This document shows, piece by piece, positions 25,058-34,539 of a stretch of 64,000 nucleotides of DNA. The notes under the pieces were generated by a model. It was not told the DNA's origin, searched no databases, and worked only from the letters and a program-made list of their open reading frames with translations. Made by a program: the position numbers and the translations under genes. Source of the DNA: Fibrisoma montanum (GTDB lineage Bacteria; Bacteroidota; Bacteroidia; Cytophagales; Spirosomataceae); the NCBI RefSeq assembly GCF_003583365.1, contig NZ_QXED01000016.1, forward strand, positions 1 to 64,000. Reading direction: 5' to 3'. Numbering within the stretch: the first letter of the stretch is position 1; the number at the start of each line of letters is the position of its first letter.

Positions 25058-28000
25058 TTAAAATGTAGCCGACAGGCCCATCGTAAAGCTTTTCAAAATC
25101 GGGTAATTGTAGCCATTACCACTGTTCCCATCGGTTACGATCTGATCCGATTTACCGATATTCTCGATGTCAATGTCGCGGGTACGGCGATACAGCGGAG
25201 ACCACGTCCAGATGTTTTCGCCCGACACGAACATGCGGGCGGTACTCATACCCACCCGGCGAACCCACAATGACGGCAGGTTATAGCCAAGCTGGATGTT
25301 CTTCAACCGGATATAAGCGGCATTCTGCAGGTAGCGGGTTTGTGCCTGCGCCAGTTCGCCGGAACCGTTCTGGGCGGTGTACCCACGGTAGCGGGGCAGG
25401 TACGCGTTCGGGTTCTCCTCCGACCAGATGTTGCCCAGATGCCAGGTCGGAATTTTGTTGTACGGCCGGTTGTATTGCCCCCAGAAGTTAGCCGCTTCCT
25501 GGCCCGGCCACCAATCCTGCTTGCCGACGCCCTGGAAGATCGTCGAGAAGAAGAAGTTGTTCCAGTCGGCTCCCAGAATGGCGCTGTACGTATAACGCGG
25601 TGTTGAATTTCCAATGATGATCCGGTCACCGGGGTTGCTCACCGTATTGTCGCCGTTGTTGATCACGCCATCGCCGTTCACGTCGCGGAACTTGATGTCG
25701 CCCGGCAACAATTGACCACTGGTCGACGCTTTAATCAGTGTCTGCTTCGGCGAGTTTTTGATTTCCTCCGCCGATGTGAAGAAGCCATCTGTTACGTAGC
25801 CCCAGATCTCCCCCACTTTCTGCCCGGCGTAGTAATCCGACAGGCGCTGGTTGGGGTTGTTGTATTTCGTGATCTCGGCCGTGTAGTCACTCAGCGTCAG
25901 CCGAACGTTGTAGTTGAACGGCTTAGCCGCTACGTTGAACCGATCCTGCCAAGCCACAGTTGCCTCCCAGCCGGTCGTCCGCAGATCGGCGTAGTTTCCT
26001 TTCGGCACGTCGGTACCAAATACGGCGGGCAGGGTCATACCGACGGTGAACATATCCGTCGTCTGGCGCACGTAGGCATCGCCCGCAATGGTCAGCCGGT
26101 TAGCCAGCATGGCCAGGTCAAAACCGATGTTTCGGGTTGTTGAGGTTTCCCAGGTCAGCCCGTCGGGCAGTACGTTTGGCTGGCCCGTCTGCTGCGGCCG
26201 AACGCCATTCAGAATCCGGCCCGACTGCGAGATGTTGAACTGCTCCTGGAAGACGTACGACGCAATACTACCGTTCCCCAGCGAGCCGTACGACGCCCGG
26301 AACTTCAGGTCAGTGATCAGCCGGTCGGATACTTTCCAGAACGGCTCACCCGATAGGCGCCAGCCGGCCGACACCGACGGGAAGAACGCGAACCGCTGAT
26401 TGGCCGGGAATTTCGATGAGCCATCGTAACGGCCGTTGAATTCCAGCAGGTAACGATCCTTGAAGGCGTAGTTCAGCCGGTAGAACGTACCCAGAATGGC
26501 CCATGTATCCTTGCCACCCCCGGTCGCAATTGACTGCCCCAAAGCCAGGTTTATGTTTTGCGCGTTTTCGTAGATCAGCCCGTTGCGCTGCACCTGCAGC
26601 CGGTCGAAATTCGACTGTTCATAGTTCAGACCGGCCAGCACTTTCAGGTAATGGTTCTGGCTGAACCGCGGCTCATACTCACCGTAGAGGTTGGTAGCGA
26701 TGTACTGTGTCTCGCGGTAAATATTCTGGATATCATTTGTGTTGGCTCCAACGTACTCAATCACCCCCGGTTTGCGGCTATACGGTACCGGCACGCGGGT
26801 TCTGACCTCGTTGTCGTCCGTCGACTGGAACGTAAAGTCACTCTTGATCCGGAGCTTGTCGTTGAAGAACTGCGTAGCCAGGCTCGTTGTGTTTCGAAAC
26901 ACCCGCTTGTTCATATCGATACCGTTTTTGCCGTACCAGAAATCGCCCACGGTGTAGGCGGCCGAGTAGGTCAGCGTACCATCGGGATTGAACATCGGGG
27001 CCATCGTATGGCCTTCGTCGGCAATATTCCGCCAGATGCTGCCCCCTTCACCCACGTTCAGCGGGTTGTGGTACTTCATCGAAGAGAAGTCGGCGTTGTT
27101 AGTGATTTTCAGCCACGGAAACACCTGAATCGAACCCTTAGCCCGCAGGTTCAGCAACCGGTAATCGTCCGAGTTGTACTTGAATAAACCGTCCTGGCCG
27201 AAGTAGCGACCCGTTACGTAAAAGTCAGACTTACCGCTGCTTCCTGAAAACGACAGGTTGTGTTCGGTGGCGGTCAGGCTCTTTTTGTACAGCTCCCTAT
27301 ACCAGTCCATGTTTTCATAATAGACGTATTCGCCGGCTGAGTTGACTTCGGTTTTCGGCAGACTCGGGTCCTTGGACCGGCGCTCGAACTCCGCCAGATA
27401 AGCTGGCGAAAACTTCACCGTTTTGTTCACGTTCTGGGGCGTCTGCGAGTAGTCATTCCAGGCCGTCCAGCCCTCGTTGAACATCTTGGCGAACAGGTAG
27501 CCATCGGACACAAAATCAGGTACCTCCGTCGGACGTTTGATCGAGTGATTCAGCGAATACGTGAGGCTGGTTTTGTCTTTGATCGGATTCTTGGTGGTGA
27601 TCAGCACTACCCCGAAAGCCGCCCGGGCACCGTAGATGGCCGCCGAAGCTGCGTCTTTCAGGACCGTGATGCTGGCGATGTCGTTGGGGTTCAACCGGCT
27701 GGGATCGCCCTCTACGTTGTCGATCAGCACCAGCGCATTGCCACCCTGCCCGATTGACGTAGTACCCCGGATGTTGTAGGCCGGCGACTGAATGGGCTTA
27801 CCATCGCCCGGCACGATGTTAAGGTTCGGAATCACCCCCTGCAATCCCTGCGTCAGGTTGGGGAGCGAGCGGTTCTGTAATACTTCGCTGCTCACCTGAT
27901 CGACAGCACCGGTCAGATTTTCTTTCTTCTGCGTACCGTACCCCACTACGATTACCTCCTCCAGCGATTTGTTATCGGCCTGGAGCACAACGTCGAACTG

Positions 28001-28354
28001 AGTCCGGTTGCCCACTTTGACTTCCTGCGGCAAATACCCCACAAAGCTGAATACCAGTATGGTTTCTTCGTTCGGCACCGTCAGTTCAAACTGGCCTCTG
28101 GCGTTGGTGTTGGCACCCCGCTGAGCACCCTTGACGACGATGCTTACGCCCGGCAGCGGCTCCTTGTTGTCGGAGGCCAGCACCGTTCCGCGGACGGTGA
28201 TGTCTTTGGGCACGTTTGTACGAAGGGTCGATGCCGGCGGCAGGCCATTGGCACTCGCTCCATCGGTCAACGGGAAGAGTATGGCGCCGGGTAACAAACT
28301 CAGTCGCAAAGCCAGTCGCCAGTCGGGTAGCTTTGTACGTACTGTTTTTTTCAT
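25058..28354 (-). CDS. SusC/RagA-family TonB-linked outer-membrane transporter
   Basis: An outer-membrane active transporter of 1098 residues. Order: signal peptide; a carboxypeptidase-D-like domain (DITVRGTVLASDNKEPLPGV, about 50-130); the SusC hallmark EVIVVGYGTQKKENLTGAV near 135; a plug with the IRGTTSIGQGGNALVLID signature; and a 22-strand barrel ending in FTMGLSATF. It is the first gene of a SusC-SusD-EEP set. A TACCTTTG -7-like box lies on the minus strand at 28547-28554, without a good -33 partner. Confidence 0.96.
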   Translation of the reverse strand: MKKTVRTKLPDWRLALRLSLLPGAILFPLTDGASANGLPPASTLRTNVPKDITVRGTVLASDNKEPLPGVSIVVKGAQRGANTNARGQFELTVPNEETILVFSFVGYLPQEVKVGNRTQFDVVLQADNKSLEEVIVVGYGTQKKENLTGAVDQVSSEVLQNRSLPNLTQGLQGVIPNLNIVPGDGKPIQSPAYNIRGTTSIGQGGNALVLIDNVEGDPSRLNPNDIASITVLKDAASAAIYGARAAFGVVLITTKNPIKDKTSLTYSLNHSIKRPTEVPDFVSDGYLFAKMFNEGWTAWNDYSQTPQNVNKTVKFSPAYLAEFERRSKDPSLPKTEVNSAGEYVYYENMDWYRELYKKSLTATEHNLSFSGSSGKSDFYVTGRYFGQDGLFKYNSDDYRLLNLRAKGSIQVFPWLKITNNADFSSMKYHNPLNVGEGGSIWRNIADEGHTMAPMFNPDGTLTYSAAYTVGDFWYGKNGIDMNKRVFRNTTSLATQFFNDKLRIKSDFTFQSTDDNEVRTRVPVPYSRKPGVIEYVGANTNDIQNIYRETQYIATNLYGEYEPRFSQNHYLKVLAGLNYEQSNFDRLQVQRNGLIYENAQNINLALGQSIATGGGKDTWAILGTFYRLNYAFKDRYLLEFNGRYDGSSKFPANQRFAFFPSVSAGWRLSGEPFWKVSDRLITDLKFRASYGSLGNGSIASYVFQEQFNISQSGRILNGVRPQQTGQPNVLPDGLTWETSTTRNIGFDLAMLANRLTIAGDAYVRQTTDMFTVGMTLPAVFGTDVPKGNYADLRTTGWEATVAWQDRFNVAAKPFNYNVRLTLSDYTAEITKYNNPNQRLSDYYAGQKVGEIWGYVTDGFFTSAEEIKNSPKQTLIKASTSGQLLPGDIKFRDVNGDGVINNGDNTVSNPGDRIIIGNSTPRYTYSAILGADWNNFFFSTIFQGVGKQDWWPGQEAANFWGQYNRPYNKIPTWHLGNIWSEENPNAYLPRYRGYTAQNGSGELAQAQTRYLQNAAYIRLKNIQLGYNLPSLWVRRVGMSTARMFVSGENIWTWSPLYRRTRDIDIENIGKSDQIVTDGNSGNGYNYPILKSFTMGLSATF

Positions 28355-28616
28355 AACTAATCAGGTGTATTAAAGTAAAAATTGGGCAATACGATGCTAG
28401 TGTCACCGGTTTTCGGGACATGACCAGTCTGCGAAGAAGTGAATGGAAATGAAGAGCGGGGCTATACCCGGTTTACTTTAGAAGGGCGGGGAAGACATTC
28501 AGCTTTTTCATAACGGTTGCTTTAAAAGAGGACCTAAAAACAGCCGCAAAGGTACCTAGATTGGCTTTCGGCGTGTTTTCGCCACGGTTAACAAATTGTT
28601 ATCGCTACGTTACCGA

Positions 28617-28868
28617 CTATGCATTGAGATACCGATAGTCCGACTTATCAAAGTAACAACCAAAAGTCACCCAGCTTTCAGTGCGTATATGCGTACTGGT
28701 ATACTGCCCACCTGATTCCCAGTGGACAAAACCCTTGCTGTTGAGTTTGTAGTCAGGAAAACCGAGCTGCCTTCCCATTTCAAACCTTACTACATTCTGG
28801 TAGCATTGGGCAGCTAACTCAACATCTTGTACAGATAGAGCAAAATGGCTAATCTGGCCAAATTGCAT
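28617..28868 (-). CDS. short VOC/glyoxalase-like protein, possibly truncated
   Basis: From the internal ATG at 28868 the product is 83 residues. Its first 30 (ISHFALSVQDVELAAQCYQN) look like the first strand and helix of a vicinal-oxygen-chelate domain, with a likely metal His. The remainder does not follow the family well and the whole is shorter than the usual 120-130, so this may be a decayed gene. It lies in an A+T-rich patch unlike the flanking genes. Confidence 0.45.
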   Translation of the reverse strand: MQFGQISHFALSVQDVELAAQCYQNVVRFEMGRQLGFPDYKLNSKGFVHWESGGQYTSTHIRTESWVTFGCYFDKSDYRYLNA

Positions 28869-29149
28869 ATAAAATTTTATTTGTTGATTGATCACTAGTG
28901 CAGCCCGCGTTGTCCTTTTCTTCAGGCTTGGTAATACACGAAAACAATCGTTTTGCTGGACACAAAGTTTTGTAAGATAAGGGGCTTCTGTTACAGTGGC
29001 GACTTGATAACATATAATGGATTATACAACACGACGTATGCTACTGATTTCTGAGTACAATAAACGCTAAGCTCAGCAAAAGATCAGTATCGGGTTTACT
29101 TCCTTTTGGCTGCTTCTACAGTACCTTTGCTCAACAGGTAGTACTATAT

Positions 29150-29493
29150 ATGAACATTTTACCTCGGTTTTCAGGACTATGTGGCTTTGCCACGTGTTAT
29201 TTCGTTTCCTTCTTAACCAGCTGGGGCCAGTCATATGTACAAGATAGTCTCTTAAATCAGTTTGAAAGTCAAACAGCTTACTACTATCTTAAACCAATAG
29301 GTGGATTACATTGGTCTTACATGACCAGACAAGGAGATGTGGGATACTACGCGAAGACTCGAATTTCAATTTTCGTACCAGTATAGAGGATTATTATTTA
29401 GGCTATTCTCAACTGGAAAGTATTATAACTGGCCTAGTAATACTAAAAGAGATGAAGTTTGTATTCGTGGCAAACAAATCAACTTTCTTGTAA
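29150..29493 (+). pseudogene. possible frameshifted orphan gene
   Basis: Two overlapping plus-strand frames suggest one broken gene: 29150-29386 (78 residues, signal-peptide-like start GFATCYFVSFLTSWGQS) and 29311-29493 in another frame (ending MKFVFVANKSTFL). A frame change in the overlap would join them. I recognise no family, and chance frames in A+T-rich DNA are an equal possibility. The stretch 28896-29149 before it shows nothing definite. Confidence 0.3.
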
Positions 29494-29519
29494 TTAATTC
29501 TTGGTTTGTAACATAATCC

Positions 29520-29601
29520 TAGTTATAAAATGGGTCTAGGAGAAGTACAATATTTAAAATTTTATAAACTTTGTACATTTCTCAGACCCGTTTTATAACT
29601 A
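29520..29601. repeat. 82-base inverted repeat with 31-base arms
   Basis: Arms 29520-29550 and 29571-29601 begin with TAGTTATAAAA and match on most positions (mismatches near arm base 12 and within the inner third), with a 20-base A+T loop. It could be a small non-autonomous element or a strong terminator; its ends are not flanked by an obvious target duplication. Confidence 0.6.
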
Positions 29602-29696
29602 AACTTATGTTGTTCGATTATTTTTAGACTAACCATATTCGTAGTTAAGCGGGGGGAAATGGTTTTGTTCAATTTAGATCTAGTTTCAAAATTATA

Positions 29697-30119
29697 TTAT
29701 TGGTACTCTACCATTATATAACGTTTACCTCGGTCCGCTTCGATCTGCTTCAAAAGAACATCATTAACTCGGGCTAGTTTTAGTTTCTGAGGGTTATTCT
29801 TTTCTTTGAAATCGTAGTACTGCTCCAAGACAAAGGCTGCGTCATTTGCCCAAGTTAGCCAACATTTCCAGCCTCCTCGTATATCTCTATTTTGAATAAC
29901 AACATAGCCCATTTCTTTTCTTAACGATGTTTGTTTTCCAGCCATAAAGTAGGTTGAATCCATATAATCGCAGCGAGTTATGTAGCTTTTACCATCTGCC
30001 GTGTAATAGGTATAGTGGTATTCATAGCAAGAGAATAATCCAACTGTGATAGTTAGCTCACAGAGAAAAGCTTTTAATAAATTAATATTTTTCCTTGAAA
30101 ATCTAAAGTGAATGGGCAT
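29697..30119 (-). CDS. hypothetical exported protein of an A+T-rich patch
   Basis: A 140-residue product. A hydrophobic stretch near residues 14-30 ending FSC could be a lipoprotein signal. After it come YHYTYYTADGKSYITRC and a repeat of Tyr/Trp-rich strands, ending in a basic segment (ADRGKRYIMVEYQ). No family is recognised. Base composition is clearly richer in A+T than neighbours at 23-28 kb, suggesting recent arrival. Confidence 0.55.
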   Translation of the reverse strand: MPIHFRFSRKNINLLKAFLCELTITVGLFSCYEYHYTYYTADGKSYITRCDYMDSTYFMAGKQTSLRKEMGYVVIQNRDIRGGWKCWLTWANDAAFVLEQYYDFKEKNNPQKLKLARVNDVLLKQIEADRGKRYIMVEYQ

Positions 30120-30185
30120 TCAGGTCTTATAAGTAAGAATTAGAAACTGTTGTATAAGTGGCAATATGTTAATCTAAGCTTTCAA

Positions 30186-30263
30186 GCTACTTGTAGCCAG
30201 GTACATCAGGTCTAAAACTGGTACGCTACTTGTAGCCAGGTACATCAGGTCTAAAACTGGTAC
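30186..30263. repeat. exact 39-base tandem duplication at a gene end
   Basis: The 39 bases 30186-30224 are repeated exactly as 30225-30263. The right copy codes, on the minus strand, for the last residues of the adjacent gene including its TAG; the left copy lies after the stop. The copying is recent, since no base differs. Confidence 0.9.
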
Positions 30264-30825
30264 GCCACTTACGGCCATAGGTCTGATCCAAGTATTTGAA
30301 AACCGTTTGATTATACGCCACTAAACAGTCATAATTATGAATGATTAGGTCTCCAAAATCATAAAATGTTACGCGATACTTCTTACTAAATCGTTTATCG
30401 CTGGTGTAACGGACAGGTGGATCACCGCTTTGTAGAAATAACTTAATCCGGTTTGCCCGTATATCGATGAGCGCTGAATCTTGACTTAACGCTGTGCAGG
30501 TGGTTCTTACTGGCCAATTACGATTCGTTATATCGTGATCGGTAAGGGTTATGGTTGTGTCTGTGTCAGAGTACCCTATAGCCTTAAAAGAGAGGTTGTA
30601 GGAACCCGCAGTTAATTTGCTAAGAGTAAAATTGCCCAAGCTATCCCCATCCGTTCCACGCGTATTACTATTTCGCTTATAGGTTATTTGACAATAGGGA
30701 ATAGGATTACCTGTTAGAGCGGATACTACCCGGCCTGAAATGATATAGGTTTGCTGGGAATCACTTTGAGCCGTTGTTATTAAAGGCATTAGTAACGTCA
30801 AAAGTAGGGGCAATTTATGGTTCAT
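30226..30825 (-). CDS. secreted protein with a carboxypeptidase-regulatory-like domain
   Basis: A 199-residue exported protein (signal peptide MNHKLPLLLTLLMPLITTA). Residues 26-100 form a CarboxypepD_reg-like beta-sandwich: YIISGRVVSALTGNPIPYC, then GNFTLSKLTAGSYNLSFKAIGY. The C-terminal half is unrecognised (RFSKKYRVTFYDFG). Such domains occur on TonB receptors, but no plug or barrel follows here, so it may be a stand-alone surface protein. The last codons are part of a fresh tandem duplication. Confidence 0.75.
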   Translation of the reverse strand: MNHKLPLLLTLLMPLITTAQSDSQQTYIISGRVVSALTGNPIPYCQITYKRNSNTRGTDGDSLGNFTLSKLTAGSYNLSFKAIGYSDTDTTITLTDHDITNRNWPVRTTCTALSQDSALIDIRANRIKLFLQSGDPPVRYTSDKRFSKKYRVTFYDFGDLIIHNYDCLVAYNQTVFKYLDQTYGRKWRTSFRPDVPGYK

Positions 30826-31015
30826 TTACTGTTGTATAATCTGGTATATGTTAACTAATCGCTAATGTAACTCATCAGTCCTATCCTACAAGCTAGATAC
30901 GTGCGGAAAGACGCCCAATTTGCCCCTCCCTTTCATCCAGTTGAATTACCGCTGGGCAAAATTCCGGCCGGCGACCTGGTAATACTGCTTAGTTTTGAGC
31001 AAACGCTTGTCCCGT

Positions 31016-33397
31016 ATGCGGTTTGCTTTACTGCCTGTTTTCCTTCTTTTCTCAACGTTTGCCCAGGCTCAGCCAAATCCTGGTTCGTTTACCCCTTTGG
31101 TGTCCGACACGCTTCAGACACCAAGCGCGACTACCCTCAGTCCGGCACCCGGTGTTTCGACACCCGGTGTTTCGACGACCATTACTGCTCCGGCTCAGCC
31201 TTCGGCCGGTGGAACGGCTACCATTTTCGCGCCGTTGTCGGTACGTAAGGTTATAACGGCTACCGAGATTAAAACCAACCTGAAAGTAGACGGCTCCCTC
31301 AGCGAAGCGGAATGGCTGTTGGCTCAACCAACTCGCCACTTCTTTCAGGTCGAGCCGTTTCAGGGGCAGCCACTTGGGTCCGACACCGACGTACGGGTGT
31401 TGTACAACCGGCAGTTTCTATACGTTGCGGCTTTCAACCGGGACTCGACGGGCCGGAAAGCCCTGCGCTCTCCAAATTTCAGACGAGATTTTGCACCGAT
31501 TGCCCACGACTTTTTCGGCGTTGCGATCGACGGGTTCAACGACCGACGGAACGCCATGTCGTTCGTGACCAACGCCTACGGTACCCAACGGGATCTGCTT
31601 ACCTTCGACGACCAGCTCTATGACCAGGACTGGGACGGTCTCTGGCGCGTGCGGACTACACGGACGGATTCGGGCTGGGTTGCCGAAATTGCCATTCCCT
31701 GGCAGACCCTCCGGTACAGCCGCTCCGACAGCGTCGGCCAGTCGTGGGGCATCAACTTTTTCCGCAACCGTCGGTCTGCCAACGAGTTGTCGGCCTGGTC
31801 GCCCTATCCACGGGCTTTTACGTCGTACCGGATGGAATACGCCGGTCTGCTGACGGGCATCAAGCCCCCACCCCCGTCGCCCAACATCCGCATCCAGCCG
31901 TATCTGCTGGTGTCGGACGATTCGTACCGGGGAACCGAAATCGGTAACAGCCGCGAAGCCCGGCTCAAAGTGGGGGGCGACCTGAAATGGGCCATTAACC
32001 CTAACACGGTGCTGGACCTGACCCTTAACACCGACTTCGCCCAGGCCGATGTAGACCGGCAGGTGAATAATTTAACTCGCTTTTCCGTGTTTTTCCCGGA
32101 ACGTCGGCAGTTCTTTCTGGAAAACGCCAGCCTGTTCAGTCCGGGCCTGACGTCGATTGGTGGGCTGGAAGGCGGTTCGATGGTTATCCGGCCGTTTTTC
32201 AGCCGGTCCATTGGTCTTGCCCAGCTTCCGGACGGTACCAGTCAGCCCGTACCGATTGATGCCGGAGCCCGGCTGGTGTACCGGTCGCTGAAGCGCAACT
32301 ACGGCGGTATGTTTATTCGGCAGCGGGGTACGTCGTTCAGTCCCGCCACCGATTTTGTAGTCGGCCGCTACTCCGAAAACGTCGGCCGGCAGAACCGGAT
32401 CGGCACCTTGTTTACGCTGAAGAACGCGCACCGTTATGACAGCACGGGCGGCTACCAGAACGGACTCGTTGCCCTCGACGGATTTTTCCGGCTGACCCCC
32501 TCACTGGCTTACAACGTCATGGCTATCGGTTCGCTTTCGTCAGGTGGCCGCGACCGGGGCCTGGCGGGATATAGTCAGTTTTTCTACCGATCCAACCAAC
32601 TTGTCTCGTGGCTGACACAAACCATCGTTACCAAAGGCTTCAACCCGGAGATGGGCTTTGTGTCCCGCTCCGACGTTATTTCGACCGCAACCGGTTTTTT
32701 CCTGGTCGAACGCGGGAGCTGGCTGCCCAAACGCGTTCGTAGTTTCGAGCCGGGGGTATTTGCCGAAATGTATCACAAAGCCTCGACCGGCTATCTGCAG
32801 GAGGTGCAGTTCAACACGAACCCCATCTGGCTGACTCTGCAAAGTGGCGGCATGTTCGGGTTGTTTGTCAATCCAACGTTTCAGCGCCTGGACGACGGCG
32901 ACTTCCGGCCCCTCGGCCTCAACATCGCTACCGGCAACTACCGGTACGTGCGCTACAACGTACTGATGGGCAGCGATGCCTCCCGGAAAGTATCGTACCA
33001 GCTCAATGCCGAGACCGGCCGCTACTACGATGGCCGGCTCAACTACCTCCGCGGTTCACTGACGGTTGCGCCCGTGCCACACGTAGCGCTGGGCTTCATT
33101 GCCGAAGTGAACCAGTTTAAAAATGTGGGGCAGGACCGGTTTTCGGAGGCAGTACGGCTCTACAGCGTCGAGAGCCGACTGGCCGTCAACCCGCGGCTGC
33201 AGCTCATCAGTTTTTACCAGCGCAACACCTTCACCGACCGTAACGTCTGGAACGTCCGGCTGTCGTGGGAGTTTCAACCCCTGTCGTTTCTCTACATCGT
33301 GTATAACCACGGCAGCTACGCCGGTTCAATACGTGAGCGTGACCGCCAGCAGGAACAGCACATCATCGGCAAACTGTCGTACCTGAAGCAGTTCTAG
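31016..33397 (+). CDS. DUF5916 outer-membrane protein with an N-terminal CBM9-like domain
   Basis: The ATG at 31016 begins a proper signal peptide (MRFALLPVFLLFSTFAQAQ). The product has 793 residues. After a Thr/Ser/Pro-rich linker that repeats PGVST, a carbohydrate-binding CBM9-like domain starts near 88 (LKVDGSLSEAEW) and includes FFGVAIDGFNDRRNAMSF. From about 290 the protein matches the DUF5916 beta-barrel (NTDFAQADVDRQVNN, FFPERRQFFLEN). The function of these common Bacteroidota proteins is not established. It is a single gene, followed by a clear terminator. Confidence 0.9.
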   Translation: MRFALLPVFLLFSTFAQAQPNPGSFTPLVSDTLQTPSATTLSPAPGVSTPGVSTTITAPAQPSAGGTATIFAPLSVRKVITATEIKTNLKVDGSLSEAEWLLAQPTRHFFQVEPFQGQPLGSDTDVRVLYNRQFLYVAAFNRDSTGRKALRSPNFRRDFAPIAHDFFGVAIDGFNDRRNAMSFVTNAYGTQRDLLTFDDQLYDQDWDGLWRVRTTRTDSGWVAEIAIPWQTLRYSRSDSVGQSWGINFFRNRRSANELSAWSPYPRAFTSYRMEYAGLLTGIKPPPPSPNIRIQPYLLVSDDSYRGTEIGNSREARLKVGGDLKWAINPNTVLDLTLNTDFAQADVDRQVNNLTRFSVFFPERRQFFLENASLFSPGLTSIGGLEGGSMVIRPFFSRSIGLAQLPDGTSQPVPIDAGARLVYRSLKRNYGGMFIRQRGTSFSPATDFVVGRYSENVGRQNRIGTLFTLKNAHRYDSTGGYQNGLVALDGFFRLTPSLAYNVMAIGSLSSGGRDRGLAGYSQFFYRSNQLVSWLTQTIVTKGFNPEMGFVSRSDVISTATGFFLVERGSWLPKRVRSFEPGVFAEMYHKASTGYLQEVQFNTNPIWLTLQSGGMFGLFVNPTFQRLDDGDFRPLGLNIATGNYRYVRYNVLMGSDASRKVSYQLNAETGRYYDGRLNYLRGSLTVAPVPHVALGFIAEVNQFKNVGQDRFSEAVRLYSVESRLAVNPRLQLISFYQRNTFTDRNVWNVRLSWEFQPLSFLYIVYNHGSYAGSIRERDRQQEQHIIGKLSYLKQF

Positions 33398-33433
33398 CCG
33401 TACCGATTTTGGGTTAAGAAAGTGCTACCAGAA

Positions 33434-33464
33434 AGCCACTCTCCGGTTGAAGAGTGGCTTTTTT
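33434..33464 (+). terminator. rho-independent terminator
   Basis: AGCCACTCT (33434-33442) pairs with AGAGTGGCT (33451-33459) around a short loop, followed by a run of T. It ends the DUF5916 transcript. Confidence 0.9.
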
Positions 33465-33595
33465 ATTGACAAGCAAAAAGGCGTTCCATACGGCAATCAC
33501 TTGCTGCCTCCAGGGCAGAAGTTCAGCAGGTCCGATTCGGAGGATTTGGGCTGGACGTATATCTTTACGCCCCGTATTTTCCTGTTTTAGATCAC

Positions 33596-33871
33596 ATGGG
33601 TAAGCCTACCTACACGAACCAGATCACCGTCGCGAATAAATCGACGGTTGATAAGATCATACCGACCTGGTGCGATACCGCTCCGGAAGACATCGTTGCC
33701 CGGATGCAGGAGAAAGCCCGCTGGCTTGAAGCGCCCCTAGCCATCTGCCGGATTCCGCTACGAACCAACGTAACGGCCGTGTTCCGGCTTGTCGACAACG
33801 ACGAGAACCCGGATGTGTGGGCGTATGAACTGGCGGGTATCGAAGAGCTGGTGTTTCACCCCGTCCGGTAA
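33596..33871 (+). CDS. small hypothetical protein
   Basis: A 91-residue soluble product with no signal peptide. It has a TWCDTAPEDIVARMQEKARW segment and a conserved-looking PDVWAYELAGIEELVFHP end. No family is recognised. It is convergent with miaE, the stops being 4 bases apart. Confidence 0.6.
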   Translation: MGKPTYTNQITVANKSTVDKIIPTWCDTAPEDIVARMQEKARWLEAPLAICRIPLRTNVTAVFRLVDNDENPDVWAYELAGIEELVFHPVR

Positions 33872-33875
33872 ACCG

Positions 33876-34469
33876 TCAGTGCATCCGGTCGCCCCGGACC
33901 TCCAGTTGCTGCATGATGGCCGCTTCAATGTCCAGAATTTCCTTCCAGCGATGCCGGACGCGGTCGGCCGGTACGTAGGTTTCGGCCAGTTCGATGAAAT
34001 TGCGGTAATGCCCGGCCTCAGAAATCATCAGCTCACGGTAAAATTTACGGAGACCTTCGTCGGCGATGTGTTCGGATAAAAGCTTGAAGCGTTCGCAGCT
34101 CCGGGCTTCGATCAGGGCGTTGAGCAGCAGCTTGTCCATCAGGTTCTGGTCGAAGTCGCTGGATGGACGGATGTGCCGCTGCAATTCGTTTACGTATAAA
34201 TCTTTCCGCTGGCGCCCCAGTGGAATAGACCGCTTGCGAAGTTCTTTCAGCACGCGCTGGAAATGCCCCCACTCCTCGGCTACCACCGGCGTCAGAACTT
34301 CGACCAGTTCCTGCTTATCGGGATACTGCACAATGAGCGAAATGCAGGACGAAGCCGCTTTTTGCTCGCAGTAGGCATGGTCGATCAGAATCTCGCCGAT
34401 GTTCATCTCGGCAATATTGACCCAGCGCGGGTCGGTCGGGAGTTCAAGACCCAAAGTCGTTAGGGACAT
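33876..34469 (-). CDS. miaE: tRNA-(ms2io6A37) hydroxylase, MiaE-like
   Basis: A diiron enzyme of the ferritin-like fold that hydroxylates the isopentenyl group of modified A37 in tRNA. The start at 34469 (MSLTTLGLELPTDPRW) gives 197 residues, the usual length; the longer frame adds an unrelated leader. Iron ligands are seen in EILIDHAYCEQKAAS, EEWGHFQRVL and, in the second helix pair, ARSCERFKLLSEH and SEAGHYRNFIELA. MiaA and MiaB, which make the substrate, are not in this window. Confidence 0.9.
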   Translation of the reverse strand: MSLTTLGLELPTDPRWVNIAEMNIGEILIDHAYCEQKAASSCISLIVQYPDKQELVEVLTPVVAEEWGHFQRVLKELRKRSIPLGRQRKDLYVNELQRHIRPSSDFDQNLMDKLLLNALIEARSCERFKLLSEHIADEGLRKFYRELMISEAGHYRNFIELAETYVPADRVRHRWKEILDIEAAIMQQLEVRGDRMH

Positions 34470-34539
34470 GATTTGGTCGGTAAGTCGGAACGTGGCTACA
34501 AAAATAAGCACGTACCGGCTTACTCTCCCTATTCATAGC

